Of a stretch of 64,000 nucleotides of DNA, positions 34,701 through 49,700 are shown piece after piece. Each line of letters starts with the position of its first letter. Within the stretch, counting starts at the first letter, position 1. The DNA lies in the NCBI GenBank assembly GCA_020086605.1, contig JACBWW010000017.1, positions 1,532,583 through 1,596,582 on the forward strand. The letters run 5' to 3'. The notes beneath the pieces were generated by a model, which worked only from the letters and a program-made list of their open reading frames with translations, did no database searches and was not told where the DNA came from. Made by a program: the position numbers and the translations under genes. Source of the DNA: Lanius collurio. Taxonomy: Eukaryota; Chordata; Aves; Passeriformes; Laniidae.

Positions 34701-37700
34701 TAACATTCCTGTCTGTCATACTCCAGTGGAGAAGGCAAGGTATAAGAAAAGCTCTTACATTGTGATCTCCCACTGATGAAGAACTCTTGACTTTGAAGCA
34801 GTTCAGATTAGTCAATGACAAGGGAGAGAACATTGGGGAATGAGACATTGAAATAATTATCTTAAAACCCCCTTTTTTCCCAACATAATTTACAAGTTAA
34901 TTTCAGTTGTTGTGGTTTGACCCTGACTGGATGCCAAATGCCCACCGAAGTTGTGCTATCACTCCCCTCCTCAGCTGAATGGGGAGAAAAATGCGATGGA
35001 AAGTTTGAGGGTTGAGATAAGCACAGGGGGAGAGATAACTCACCAGTTACCAACACGGGCAAAACAGATTCGAATTGGGGAAATTAACTGGGATTTTTAC
35101 CAGTCAATTCAGAGTAGTATAATGAAAAGTAAAACAAATCTTAGAAACACTTTCCTCCTATCTCTCCCTCCTTCCTGAGCTTTACTTTCTTCCTGATTCA
35201 CTGCCTCCTCCACAAACTGCTGGGGAATCTCAGCTCTGCCACCTGGAGCACCTCCTCCCCTCCTTCTTCACTGACCTTGGTGTCTGCAGTGTTGTTTCTC
35301 TCACATTCTCACTCTTCCCTGGACAGCATTACTTCTGTGCTATAAAAGTTATTTTTTCTTCTGAAGGAAGTTGTCTCAGAGGTGCTGCCAGTGTTGCTGA
35401 TGGGCTCAGCTTTGGCCAGCAGTGGGTCTATCCTGGAGCTGGCTGGCATTGGCTCTGTTGGGAGGGAAATAGGGAAAGCTTCTGGCAGCTTCTCACAGAG
35501 CTGTTCCTGTGGCCCTAACCCTCCTCCTGCTCCCAAAACCTTGCCACACAAATCCAATACAATCTTAAACTGTTCAGTTTAAACAGAAATCTTCAATATA
35601 TTTTTTAAAAAACAGTCACCAAGCTTAGCATTCATGTCCTCATGATTTCTCAAATACATTGAGCATTTCAGGACTGTATCAGTTGCAACAAATCATATAT
35701 GGCAACAAGAATAGTGGACTTGACTTCAACATCCCTTGATGGTGAAAAAAATGAAATATTTGGCATTTTTTTCTTTTCAGAGGCTTGTTGTACATGGAAA
35801 AAACTTTATCAAGTTATTGAAGATACTTCTTTGAGCTGGAAAGATATAGTTGCAAATTAACTGCTGTTTATGCAGATCTCTGAAAATAACTGTGGCATTT
35901 TACTCAAGGGGGTTGATTTCATTTTAACTGTCATCACTGCATTCTTCTAACTCAAGTGATGTCTTTTGCAAGAAAGTTATTACATGTGATTAAAAGCTGA
36001 GTACAGATCTTAGACTGCTGAAAATATCTGGTAGCTATACAGGGCTGTAAACCACCAGTAAAAGCTATAAGAGAATCTATTTCCAGTTAGCACACACAGT
36101 CACATTTCCTGTAGCAAACTGAAATTTAGATATGAGGTTTGGGCACCTCATTCCAGAGATGAAGGTCTCTCCCTGCTGCCTGCCTTTGGTGAAGGGGAAG
36201 GGGTGAACAGAGCTCTTTGCAAGAGGTCCCTTTTCTCTGTATAAGAACCTGCAGTAACGAGGTCATAGCTCCACTGCTACTTTTTTACATGCTTAAATTT
36301 ATCAAGGAATAATTTGGGCCACAGCTGTAAGATTTTAATTAATACATGTAGTAAATATTCTGTGGTAAAACTTCTAAAAAATTACTAGCATCTGTTATAA
36401 AATCTGCTGAGAATGTTGGAGCTGACAGTGACTTGGCAGCCTGTATTATTCACTGCATGGGCACAGAAGGTTCTGCTTAGGAGCAGTCAAATAAATTGGC
36501 ATTGCTATGGGCAAGATTTCTTGAAGCTATATCTTAGGCAACTGACTGCCTAGGTCAGTCTGACTAGGTTGTTGGCAGTTCAGGCAGTTGTCTTAGAATT
36601 GACAGAAATTTCTTTTCATGTATAAAATTATTACTAAGTTGCATTTTAGGCACTAGGTGTTTGGTTTCCCCTTAGAGCTAGAATTTGCTGAACTTTAATT
36701 TAAACATACAGGTGCAAATTACTTGGAGATTATCTTTAAGGTCAGTACACACATCTCCAGAGGGCTGTATTTGATTATAAGAAAATTTTCAAGATACCGG
36801 ATATATCTCTTCAGAAGGCTTTATTTTTCTTCATTGAAGATAAAGCAGGTGTAGAGTGACTTACTTATTCTTGGACATGTAAAAGAAAGAATTTTGCAAA
36901 ATAAGAGAAAAGTAATTAATCAGTTACAATTGCCTACTGATTAATAATACTTGAATCTTAAAAACTGGAAATCTTTGAAATTGCTATGAAACCATATGTA
37001 GGTAAAAAGAATTGCTGAAATATAAAAAGAATCTTTCCTTTGTCATAAACTACAGCCAAGATCTAGTGGGCATGATCTGATTATCCAGCTATGGACTGTA
37101 CACATACACAAAGTGGGACAGTAGATGCAGATTAAAATGCAGAAATGAAGATCTTTATAAACTGCTCAGTCTTAAAAGACTCTTAGGTGCTTAATGTTAT
37201 GGTTAAATTGTAGGCAGTGTCTTTATAATGTGACACTGCCTACTGCTGTCATTAATTAAAATGGTATTGATTTATGGTGGTTATTTTTTCTGCTAAATGG
37301 GGAAGTGAAAGAACATAATGTGTTTGTAATTGTTGAGCTAGGGGTGAAGAATATTCAAGAGATCCCCAAATGCTTGGGTTATCTTCAGTGCTGATGATAA
37401 TAGGAGAGGTGACAGTTCTGTGCTGCATTTATAAAAGGGATGATGTATTCAACTCCTCTTTTTTCACTCTTGCTACCTCTCCATGCTGTCTATCAAACAC
37501 CCAACAGTTCTAACGCTGGAACATTCCTCCTCCAAGACCAAGAAGTTACTGAATTTTAATCATTTGCTACCCATAATTTGTTTGAAGGGCAGAAGCTGCC
37601 TTTAAGTAAGGGTTGGTTTCAGGTGTTGGGAAAACATCTTTGTGCAAGTGGTGCTGAACATAAGCAGTGGCTGTGTAAAGAAGCAAGGTTATGTCATTCA

Positions 37701-40700
37701 GGTCACCACTGAACACTTGATTAGGCATTCTGGAAGTGAACTGGTGGTGTTACTGAAAATCTTTGGTATAAATTCAATATAGTAGTTTGTCCATGGTCTG
37801 TGCTTCCACTGAAGGGTTGGTTTTGTAACTGCTTCTGCGAAAAATAGGTTATATTGACTCAAAAATACAGGAACTCCTCTCTAAACATATGCATGTAAGT
37901 GAATTTACATTAGAAGCAGAGAAATTGAAATGGATGATCATTTAAGGCATATATGACCGAATATTAAAACACAGGATAAAAGTGGATTGTTTAGTTTCCA
38001 GTATTGTTTTAAAAATAGCTTAATTTCGAAAGAGGATTTATGTTTTTTAGAATTTATGATCACTTACTTTGCCTGTTTTTTTTTAAGATGGAAAAACTCT
38101 TTAGCAGAGTCTGAAGAATGTTTTGATGCAGAGCATTGCAAGACAGCTATTTCAAAAGACTATATCAGTGGTGGTTTGCAGTCATAACATGAGAGAAAGT
38201 GTCTGTGTCTGCAGGAAGCTGGAATCTCAGGAGAGGTTTCCTGGAAACAGGGCCTTGAGGAATTTTGGTGGGATGAAGAGGAGCATTGCAAACTGACTGG
38301 ACTTTTAATTTCTTTTTAGTATTTTGTATTTTTGTATTTACTACTGATCTCTTAGAGGACATCAACTTCTTGAAACCTGATCACTGTTTTTTGTGGGTTT
38401 GGTTTTTCTTTTTTTTCAAAAGATCAAATGTTTGTTTTAAACTGCAGATTTCCCACATATTAGCAGTATTTCTTTTCCCTTGGCTTTGTTGAATTGTAAA
38501 AACTTGTGTGGCACAACAAGTGACTGAACAAATGTTGCTGTGTACACAAGTCAGAGGATCAAGGACTGTCAAATATCTGTGTGTGTTTTAACTAAAATAT
38601 TACAAAATGTAGTAGCGTGTTGGAGAAAAGGTACTGCGTGCCCTTGGGTGCTCACTTTTACTCATTTGCTGCAATTCCACTTGAGGGGTTTCATCTTTCT
38701 TTTTGCTGTGTGTGGACTTCAAGTTGTTGCAGACTGATGTGTCTGCCAGGCAGTGTTCATCTGTTTGTGGATGGCCACAAATCTCCTAGTGCTGTGGATG
38801 GTGTACTTTGGTATTAAATTCACTTTCTGAGGAAAATTACAGTACAGTTCTAGAGAGACACTGCAAGCCCAGGACATTTGTGACCTGCTGGATGTTCCAC
38901 TGTGCAGATGCTGTATGTGCCAACCCAGTAGCATAAGCACATGAATTTTCCTCAGAGGATGCAGTTTCAGTAGTGTCCTGTCCTTCTGCAGGTTTGATTT
39001 AAGTACACTTACCCTGTTTTTTCAAAAATAGCTTCTAAAATAGAGGTGCTAAGCTCAGTCATGGGATAGATATTCCAGCTGGAAGACAGGCTGTCCAAAC
39101 ACGATTTCTGTGAATACAAGAATTAAAAGCTTTGGGTGCAAATTTAATGTTTTCACATGCTTGAAAAATCTTTTCAATAAATTATGAAAATACCTTCTCT
39201 GCTTTAAAACTAAGTTACATTACTGGGTGTGGATTTTTGTTGATGTTGAACATTACCTTGTTATTTGTTTAGGACTTTTTTTTCCTGTAAACATATAGAG
39301 TCAAGATAGTAAGACTGATATTTAAGGATGAGGATAATAGTTAATTTATTTGGGGAAACAACTAAATTAACTGAATTCCACCTTGTAGCTCAAACATATG
39401 ACATTGCATTCCTAAGTTTAGAAACTTGATTTAGCAGTTAGTGCTTTCAGTGTCTTTCCTTAGCAACCCAGCCTATGAAAACACACCAGAACTGCCCTTC
39501 CAGCTCTGTACTGAGGAATGGTAGGAAACTCCATGGTTTTAAGGTGGAGTTTATAAACAAAAATAGGATAATGAGTCTTGCAATTGTAGGGGATTGGAAT
39601 TTAGTGGTCAGAGTATTTTCCAATTACATATTTCATTGCATTTTCAGTATGATCCTATATGAGGTTAAGGGCTGCCTTAAAACTCTAGAGCATCATTTTT
39701 GTTTTAAGTAAACTTACCTGAAGAGTATTCATAAAATTGAATTGCTTGTGGGGTTTTTTTGTTTGGGTTTGGGTTTTTTTTTTTGGTAGGGGCTAAGCAT
39801 TCCTCAAGATAGAAGGGGTGCTGGAGGATGCCAGCAGCTGCTGAGGGTTACAACCAGCCTTTGCAGAAGCTGAGAGGGCTTTCAGGGAAGGAAAACTCTA
39901 CAGTACTGTTTTAGTTTTGATTTTTCCTTAGATATTACTTTGGATTGCTATGTTGGCAATCTTTGCCTAGTGCAGAAGTTTCTATGTTACGTGTTGCCAG
40001 TGAAATGTATGACAAACTTTGCATTTTTTTTTCTAACAAATAACGCTGTTCTGTATTTGATACTGATGCACAGTCCAGTGAGGGGGACAGAATTGTTCTA
40101 GAGTGGAGAGAACAAATCTCATAAACCTTAAAAATTTTAGTGTCTACCTGATTATTAGAAACACTGAGCATTGTATATGAACCTGGTATAAGTATTTGGT
40201 TAAATGCTTGAATGGAAGAACCAGAAGGAGTTGCACATGTAAACTTGCATCTGATACCTGATGCTGTCAGGTTAACCTGGGCTTTCCTCTCTACCATTTG
40301 TCAGTACATTAACTGAGACCAAATTTAAACATTGCAGCTCTTTTTGGTTTCACATTATTAGGATGCTCTGCTTTCTGTTACTTTGTCAGTGTAGTTTTAT
40401 AGTTTCAGAGAGAGCTAATCACTGATTATTTACAGGTTCCACAAAGCTGCCAGACTGTTGGTCTGTACTTTTTATACTCTCTGGATTTTGCATTGTGAAT
40501 TTCTAGCGTTTTGGCTAGAAATTATATGGGGATTTTAAAATGTCTGTTATACCTTGCATGATTTCTGATTATATTTAAAAATGTTTTAATATTATGAATA
40601 AGCTCTGGCTGGATAGTACTAGATCATACTGGATGCAGTGCAGTAGTTAAACACTTTTGCTGGTGTTAGATCAGAGTCAGTCAAAAGAAGTATATGCATG

Positions 40701-43700
40701 TATATATATAGCATATGTATATATCTCTTTTTTTGTTTTTTGGTAGTGTAAGAACTAAATAATAAGCTTATAAGTTCTAAATACTGAGTGTATTCTACAC
40801 AATCGCTTGAATTCTTAGGTTGCACATTAACCTAGCTCAAATTTTTGTGTCCTGATACTGCATTTTAGTTTAGATACCACCAAAAAAAAAAAGAAATCCA
40901 AGTTCTTCATTTTGTTCTTTTGTATTTTCAAATACTAGTTTGCAGTTTGCTAATTCCCAAACCAATAAGAAGTGAATGGTACTTGTAATAGTTCCACATA
41001 GATTTGTTTCAAATGTATTGTGAATTACAGGTTACATTAAAAAGAATGGAAGGTTGGGCTTCAGTACATGGAGATGTTTCAGTCTAAAGATGGGGAAGAA
41101 GATTTAATCTGCCTGAGAAAGATGAGTCTTGCAGAAGGTATTCATTGCTTCTTAACACCTTTCCTGAAAGCTGATGCCCATTTCAGGCCTCACAGAACAC
41201 CTGCATGGTTCCCTTAGAGAGATGAACTGTGTAATTGGGAGAGTGCCAGCAGGAATGGGCTCTCCCTGCTGCAGGACCCTCTGTCTCAGTGGATCAGAGC
41301 TCCTGACTGCGGGGTTAGGGAAGCAGGCAGTGGGGCAGTGAAGTAAAGGGCAAAGAAACCTTCAGTGTTTTATTGTAGATACCAGCAACAAGGGTGGCTG
41401 GCAATTTGGTGCAGAGCCCAGCAATTCTTTTCATAGCTGTAGATAGTTCAAAGGACAGTAAGTTGTGCTGTGACACTGGTTCTATAAGCTGTTTTGAAAG
41501 CTAATGTTTAGCAGTCCAGAGAGGAATTTGTCTTCTGTTGACTGTTGAGAGAATAAGACACTCTGGCATGCACTGGGGTTGGGAACATGCCTGGATTCTC
41601 AAGGGAACTGAAAAGGAATTTGTTACAGAGGCTCAAAAGTACAAAAAGAGGTCATGTTTTTGAAGTGTGACAAATTGAAAATATTGTTCTAATGCCTTTG
41701 TAATTTTACTTAAAAAACCAAAAGCTGGAAATTCAAGGTATTAAGACTTTATTTGTAGGAGAAGAAGAAATGAAAGTACTCCTGGGAATAAAAGGGTAAA
41801 GTCAATAATGTCAAAAAGTAGTACTGTGCAAGATTTTTAAGTGGTAAAATTTGGTGAGTCCTGAGACCTGTGGTTCATCCTATGCTTTTTAGCAGTTTAA
41901 ACATTTAAAATCTGGGTCTTTGCTTTCAGTAATTGCAGTGCTTGTGGGAATTTGGAGATGTGCTAATTCGGGCTGTCATTAAATGTTTCATTTTGTAAAC
42001 CTTGGTTCCACTACTCTGCAACATGGCATGAGAACAAGATACAGTATCAATCCAGTTCTTGGTGCTGTGCTTGTATAGAGTCTTACGCTGTCAATTTTTT
42101 GTCCTTTTATTTTTCCCCGCCTTGTCCTGGCCCTCTGTTGGACATCAGCATTTAAAATATAATTGTTACTGCTGTGAATGCGTGTTGAAGGTGAGATTGG
42201 AAAAAGGCATCTGCTGTCTTAAGAGTTCATAATGACTTCTGGTCTTCAGAATGAGGAAGTGGCATAGATAAAAACACTATTGTAAACATGGATAGTAAAC
42301 AGTCAAAATGTTAAACCTAAATGCTTATGTTTCCTCACTTTAAGAAGTGCTCAACAGGTGTGTTACATGTGAGAAACGTCTCTCCCTGTGTCAGGATATC
42401 AGTCTTCTGTCAGAGGTTCTGGGTGTTGAGCCCTCAGAAGTGGAAACCATTGAAAGGTTCCTGCAACCTAATGCCCCCATATACCTTCTACTTTTTTATC
42501 ATGATTTTTACTATCCTGTCTCACTCCAAACTGAGCGCTGAAAACTTGCAGTCATTTTTAAGATGTAAAGTGAAAAAAGAAATGTGAACATGGTGATTCA
42601 GGAAGAATTACAAGATACTAAACTGCAGTGAAAATAAAGCAGTTTGGCTGCAGAGTTGACTTCATCTTTGTATTGAAGCCTGAGTTAGGATATATATTAC
42701 TAATATACAGGTACTCGAAGTTAATTCTGAAATTAGGCTGTGCTGGAAGATGGATCTGCAGTAGTGGACTAAAGGCTTCACACTTTCTGTTCAGAAAGAG
42801 GTAACAGCTGAGCAAAGCAAACCCATGTGGTTTTCTCTGGCAGACATCCTGTGCTGTGTTTAGGGTAGATTCTACACCCAGATAACAGAGAAAACCATGC
42901 CAATGTACTTCCAGATATTGGGAAGGAATCTCTGTAACCTTTACTGGTAGAGAAAGGGATTTTTTTTTTTCATGTTGTTCATCAGATGATTAAGCTTGGA
43001 TGCTTCTGGAAGTTAATGCTGGTTGGTTTTTAATTTCTAGGCTGAACCTCCATCTTCCAGTTGGGGCTGCAGAGGCTGAGTGTCAGGCTAGAAGTAGGAT
43101 TTCCCAGTTCCCTTATAGGCAGACTACTGTTCTGTCACTCTTCCAGAGCAGCTGCTTATTATGCCTATCCCGGAGGATTTTGTTATGGCAAGCTGCTGCT
43201 AAGTAGGAGGGCTCTGGGTAACTTTCTTTTGTGGCATGCTTGCTCCATCTCTGCAAAAATAGCAGCACTTAGGCAAATTCTATCTCGTTTTGGTATTCGT
43301 GAGTCAAATTGCTGAAGAGGAATGCAACTCTGGATGTGTCTCACTGCCACTGTGAGTGAAGCATATTTAATAGATATTGAAGTGAAAGATATGCATGAGA
43401 AAAATGAAACTGCTGTGCTTTGAAATGGCTCAGCATCCTCCACTTTTGAATTGCACTACTTACTTCTGGGCTGCTTTTTCAGTCATATCAGAGCTCTGGA
43501 GCCTCTTCTAGGCAGGGTTCATCTTTTGCAAATACAGCATTATTTTGCATTGCCAAAGACATTATTTGCCATAGAAACTGGGGAGAATATCCAGGTGAGA
43601 GTATTCTAGTGGTGTTGCACAGGTGCATAAGGATGGATTCTGAATCCTCAGCTGCCAGAACTGTTAAACTGATCAGGCTTTTGCTGGGCTGCTAGCAAAA

Positions 43701-46700
43701 ATTGGCAGATTGTTAATTTTCTAAATACTGTTCCAATGAATGCTGCAGTGAGAAGGAAAACAGAGGGACAACTCCCTCAATTACAGTCCTGTATATGCAT
43801 TTATTATAGAATAAATTTTTAAAAATAATCTTAGTAAAGTAGCATGTTTGCATTTAAATGATAAATATAGGCATAGTTATTGGGAAAATATAAAAAAGGC
43901 ATTTTGTATTTTGAATTAACTGTATGCTTTAATTTTAGCATGGCAGAAAGGGTGGATATGGGGATCCCTAAGTGGAGTTTGGGCTCTACTGAGGTTCAAA
44001 GGGTGTGTGTATGGGCAGTGGTGGCTCTTGGCAGCATTTTAGGAAGGCCTGGTTTATGGTTTAGCCTGACTTTACAGGACACAGCCTATGTGCTGCTAGT
44101 TGTTTTCCTTGTCTCCCAAATATGGTACCTATGAACATATATCTTAGGAAATAATGTCCTTTAGGCCTTACCAGGATGCTGAAATGTCCTGTGTATGTGA
44201 ATTTCTGTTTATTTCAGGTTTGAACTCAGTATGTTAGGCTTTTCTTCTTTAGACCTTTAAGAAAGGGAAGAGGAACACGGTAACAGATGGTTGCAAGGAA
44301 CTTAAATTTTCTATACCTTATAAAGAACCTCAGTTTTATTACTCGAGGTGTATGAATTCCATTGTAGTAGCTTTCCTGTGTTAGCATTGAATCCTGCAGG
44401 TGTAAAAAGCTGTTTGTTTCAATTTCTCCAAACACCAGCTTGTTTTGTGTTTAACTTCTGTGTTGTTGGAGAAATTACTTTTCACCCTGATGCTCACAGT
44501 GACTGAAGGCGATAGCTCAGGATAGTGGGGAGTACAGAGATCACCCTGGAAAACATGTGCTGAACAGCCATCTGTAATTTGTTGTGGCACCTCACAGGAC
44601 TTGAACTTAGAGAGGCAGCTCATGTGGGATGACAGCATTTGTGCTGGTAGAAGGTTTGGGGAACATTTGGGGGGATACCAAAGATGTGTTTCTAAAGCTG
44701 CTCTTGTCTTATAGGTGCAAATCTGACTCAAAAGGCATGTAATTGCTTCTTTCATAAAGGTTTATTTTGCTTTCCAGTGTCTTGTCCAAGCACTTAAATG
44801 GCTTATGTTCCAGTTTATAAATAAATACAGTCCTTCACCTTGCTCGTTATTACAGCTGTTTCTTTCATTTTAGTATGTTTCCACTTAGTCCAGTGTTTCC
44901 ATTTTTCTTTGAGGGTTTATCATGATCATTGAGCCATGGCAAAAACTCTAGGGCTCTTCCCTACCTCCTTTATCTCTGTATCTTACTCTGTGTGTGTGTA
45001 CTCTCTGTCTCAAGGAGGACAGTTTTGTATTTTACCCTACCCTTAGTTCTCTGATGTTTGATTTTTTTTTTAAATTTTGTTTGTTTGTTTGTGGGCAATT
45101 ACTGTCAAAACCTGTACTGCTTATTATGTAACCCTTTTAGGTTAGTTGATACTGATTTATATGGGTCTTTCTGACTTATTCTGTGAAGTGCCCTATGGAC
45201 ATAAAAGTCTGTTTGAGAAAACTGATTTTCTGTATTCAGTCTGCTTCTGGACCTTCCAGATGTTACTGTAGAAAGACGTGGCACATGCAGCTTATCTGTA
45301 AAGATTCTCAGGGAAACTGTTCCAGGAGTCCTGGCTGAATCCTCCTCCTGCAAACACATGGCATTTGTAGTCCTGAGCATGAATTTTGCTGTGCAAAGGC
45401 AAATCATTTTAATATATTTAAAATGGAAAACAGAAAATCCATCCCAAGGCATGATAAACAGAAACTGAATCAGATTACCAGAAGTAATGGAAATAGCTGT
45501 TGTTTGTTAGTTTAGTAACAAGGACCTGCAGGATTTTTTAGGAACTCCCATTATTAGCATTTAACCTTCTCTTTCAGCAATACTGAATTCTGTGGTTCTG
45601 CAACAGTAAATAGTGTGGGATTTTCTTGTTATTCAGAAGGGGAGAGAGCCAGGTTATTTCTGGTTTTGATAGAGATTAGGAAGATTTCTTGGCTAACCCA
45701 GGAGGTGAAATACTGAAGTGACAGGAGGCAGCCTGGCTGCTGTGCTTTCCCTCACAGCCCCCCTTCTTTACCTCCCCTCAGAAAGGAGTGGTTGTCTCCC
45801 CAGTGGTGGTTGAGAAGCCTCTTCAGGTTGTGTCAAGTAGCAGAAGGGTTTTTTCCTCTGTAGGAAGGAACAAACAGTTCACCTATTGCTGCTCCTTGTT
45901 TCTTCAGAGAGTGAGAGGGGATTGCTGGCTGGAATACATGGGATTAAGCTGTTAGCCCTGCTCAGCTGTTTTACCTAAAATGTCCTTAGGCCAGCCTGCT
46001 TTATCAACTGGAAAACACTGCAGTGAATAGCTGTTAAATTGAGCTTGAATATCACTATATGACATGATTTATTCTATCATGCTGAGCTGCTTCTTTCAGT
46101 AACTTTCTCTGGCCTTTTGAGTTAAAAGTGCAGTGAGTTTAGACAAACTATTAGCTGTAATTCAAAGGATAATTTAATTTTAGTGTGTTTTGGTTTTTTG
46201 CCACACCACCCAGCTTTATGCTTAATGGTTAAATGACTGCTTATGTTTTACATTCACAAAGTTTTAGAGCACCTAATTTGGGCTTCTGTCCTGAATTTCC
46301 TTCAGGATGGTCTCCCTATCCACTGATTATGCATGAAGAGACTATGAAAACTTACTGTGATACCCCTACACATTTTTGCAGTTAAACTAGACAAAGGTAC
46401 TTTTGATAGAGAGGAGGATTTTTGTATGTAATTTTAGCTTTCCAAAATAAGTAGAAGGGATTGACATCTAATAGAAAAGATATTTGTGAAATAGCTGGAA
46501 AATTGCTCAGGAATACTTTGCTGCATTGTAACTGTATCAAGGAACTTTTTTATATTGTGTGACCTTAAAGTGACTGGTATATTTTCTTTAAGATTTCCAT
46601 CTGGAGCAACAAATAATCAGTGCAAATGGAAGAAACTAAGCATAAGTTAAGTAATGCTGAGTCAGTTAAATATCTGTTAAACATAGCTATGACAATACAT

Positions 46701-49700
46701 TATTTTTAATGTAGAGTATGCTGAGTTGGAAGTGACTCATGAAGATACTTGAGTCCAACTCCTGGCCCTATGAAGGACACCCCAAGAATCACACCATGTG
46801 CCTGAAAGTGTTGGGATTCTTAACTTTTAATCCTTGAATATTAAAAGGAAGAAACACAACATTTTGGGGGGTTTTGTTTGGGGATTTTTATTTGTTGTTT
46901 TCTTTTTTTTTTTTTCTTTGAATCTAATCTGCTTTTATTGCTTCCTTTTCTTACATTGCTGTAAAATACAATTCAGGAGAAAGTGGTTGGTTTGTAGCAA
47001 ATAAAGTTTTCAGTTTTTGGAATGCTCTGGTCAATACCTGTAGTTTTGTACTTTCCATGTAGTTGCTGGGGTTTTTTTTGTCTGAGTTCATGTAAATAAT
47101 ACTTAGGACCTATGTGTTAATCATAATCATCAAATAGATGTTAAATTTAATAAGGGTTGTCTGATAAATACCTTTAAGGATGGAGAAAGCTTTCAAAGAT
47201 AATTTTTAAAAGAAAAATGTTTTACAGTGAGGGGATCAGTGAATAGTACCAGCTATTATGCAATTTATATTTACAAGTAGTTTATTAGTACCTGTAATTT
47301 GTGGTGAGAGCAATTCACCATTACAGAAGGGTGTTGTCATGTCTTTCCTTCTGAGTTTCTTGTCAATGCTTGCTTTTAGTGACATTTATGTAGATAAGTG
47401 AAACTTCCTTTATGTGAATGAAGAATTGTATTTAAGGCATTAGTTATTATTTGCACTTTGAAGCTTGTTTCATATTATTTGCTGATTGCTATTTGAATTT
47501 TCAAAGTTTCCCACCAATCTTTAGTCCATGGCATTTGAGTGTAATAGTCATTATTCTGTGTCTAGCCTTGTTTCCTTAGAAAGATGCAGGTAATAGTCTC
47601 GCTAGAAAACTGAGTCACTAATTTAGCTAGTAGGAAGAGTGTATGTAGACAGTTTCAGAAATAAGATAATTGTGGGTAGGAAGTGTTTCTACAGTTGTTA
47701 CTGTTGTTGTTAGTGGTTTTCTTTGTCCCTTTTTTCTCTTGTCTTCTAGGACAGAACAAAGAACTGCATTCCTTGGGCTCTTTCTGGTATTTTATTGATC
47801 ATTACAACAAACACGGTTGTGAGTTGAGTTTTTGAAAGTGCGGGATCCAAGCAAATCAGAAATAGGAAGTAAACATGAAAGTTGTTTAGAGCTAAGCACA
47901 GGCAGTTGTATGAGAAAGCCAAATCATGTATTTTTAATGTGCAGAAACACATCTTTTGAGCACTTCCAAGTATTTTGCAAGATAATGTTTAATAATAGAA
48001 CATTCCTGGAACATGTAATATTGTGATGTTTTTGGTGTTGAACATGGTTGTTAGAGCATTTCTTGCAACAGTTCTCTCTTGTTATACTTTGCTTTAAATA
48101 ATACATTACTACACTGATGGTTGAAATGACAGTACTTGCCAAACTTGCATGTGCAATTTACTAACAGAAGCCAAGAGAAAAACGCTTTTAGTCTTTAACT
48201 GTCTTAGCTGAAATCTTGACTTCTTCCTCTTTCTGTTGTGCTTGTCAATAGATTTTTATACAAGAATTAACAGATTTTGCACATCAGTTAGTTTGATTCT
48301 TGCTTCTGGCCATAAAATGTTTGTGCAGTTGCTTCAATGCTCTTGTGTCAGTCCTAACTGAACCAGCATACCAACTTCCATCCCTCAGGCTTCCTTCTGT
48401 TGTCCATGCATAGGATTGTGTTTGAAGTCAAAAACTCTTAAAGCAAAACATAACTTTGCCACTTATATTGTGGTCTCATATAGCAGGCTAAAAATAGATG
48501 GGATTAGTAGATTGATAAATATTTTATTCTTTGTTTTCAGACAACCTGGGTTTGGAGCATCTAAAGATTAAATAAAACTCAGTTATTGATTCAAAGTTGG
48601 CTTAACTGAAAATTTCAGAGTTTGAAAATGTAAGGTTCTCTGCTGTCTATTTTAAATGTGTCAGAATAGACACCAAACTGAATTGTATTAAAAGTGGAAT
48701 GAGCAGAAAAGCAAGAATGGAAAAGGGATGAGAAACAGGAGTGGAAGATATTGTATTATTTGTTACCTATTATCACATGGAACTGCAGGAGTAAACTAGG
48801 CTTATATAATTGAGGAGCTGGCTTAATGCCAACTTGTTGTAATGCTAGGTTTGGTTTAGCAAGCTGCAGCTTTGCTGGGAGCTCAGCAGAGCTGCTTAGG
48901 GCAGTGTGACCGTGTCACCATCCCATTGTCCATTTTGGACGGCTCTGTGGTTTTGCTCTGGTCAGCTCTCAGCCTTACAACCAGTGATGGCAGAGGAGGT
49001 GAGAAGGGTCTCCCCAGGAAGGTTTAACAAGACTTTGTAATAGATACATCTTGTCCTGCCGACCCCCAGAGGCAGAGAGACCTCCTGATCCGGGTGCAGG
49101 GGGGTCTTGTCAGGGGCTCAGGGGCGGTGCATGGGCAGAGTTGGGGTACAGGAACCAACAGGGGGGACCTGAGGGAGTGGCCGGGGCTAAGGGCAAGGAA
49201 CAGAGGGGGAACAACGTAAAAGGCATTTAATAAATTATTCATTGTGAAATACAACACACACCAACTCATGTAAGTGTAGGAGCATCATAAGTGTGGCACA
49301 CTAAAGGACAAGTAATTATTAAATCTTTGGAAAAATTAAGAACCATGTCCTGTTAAGCAAGGTCTTCATAAAGACTGTAGAGTAGATAAAATCAAAAATT
49401 AAAAAATTAGCATACATTAGTATCTGTGGCCTCTTGGTTGTTTCCCAACCTATCTCAAGTGTTTCTGCATAATTTGTGACTGAAAGTGAATAGTGCTTGA
49501 TAGGTGCAAGAGAGATGCTGCTGCTTTTCCTCATTCCACACAGGTGTGCTGCATGTCAGCTGTGTGCATGGTGCAGGGAACGTGGCCTGTGCCTTAGGGA
49601 GTTTATATTCTGAATCTGGGAAGTTGGATCACCCTGTGGAGGAAGGTGAATTTTATCTGGGCTGAGGTTATATTTAGAGTGGGAAGCCTCTCTCAGTCCA

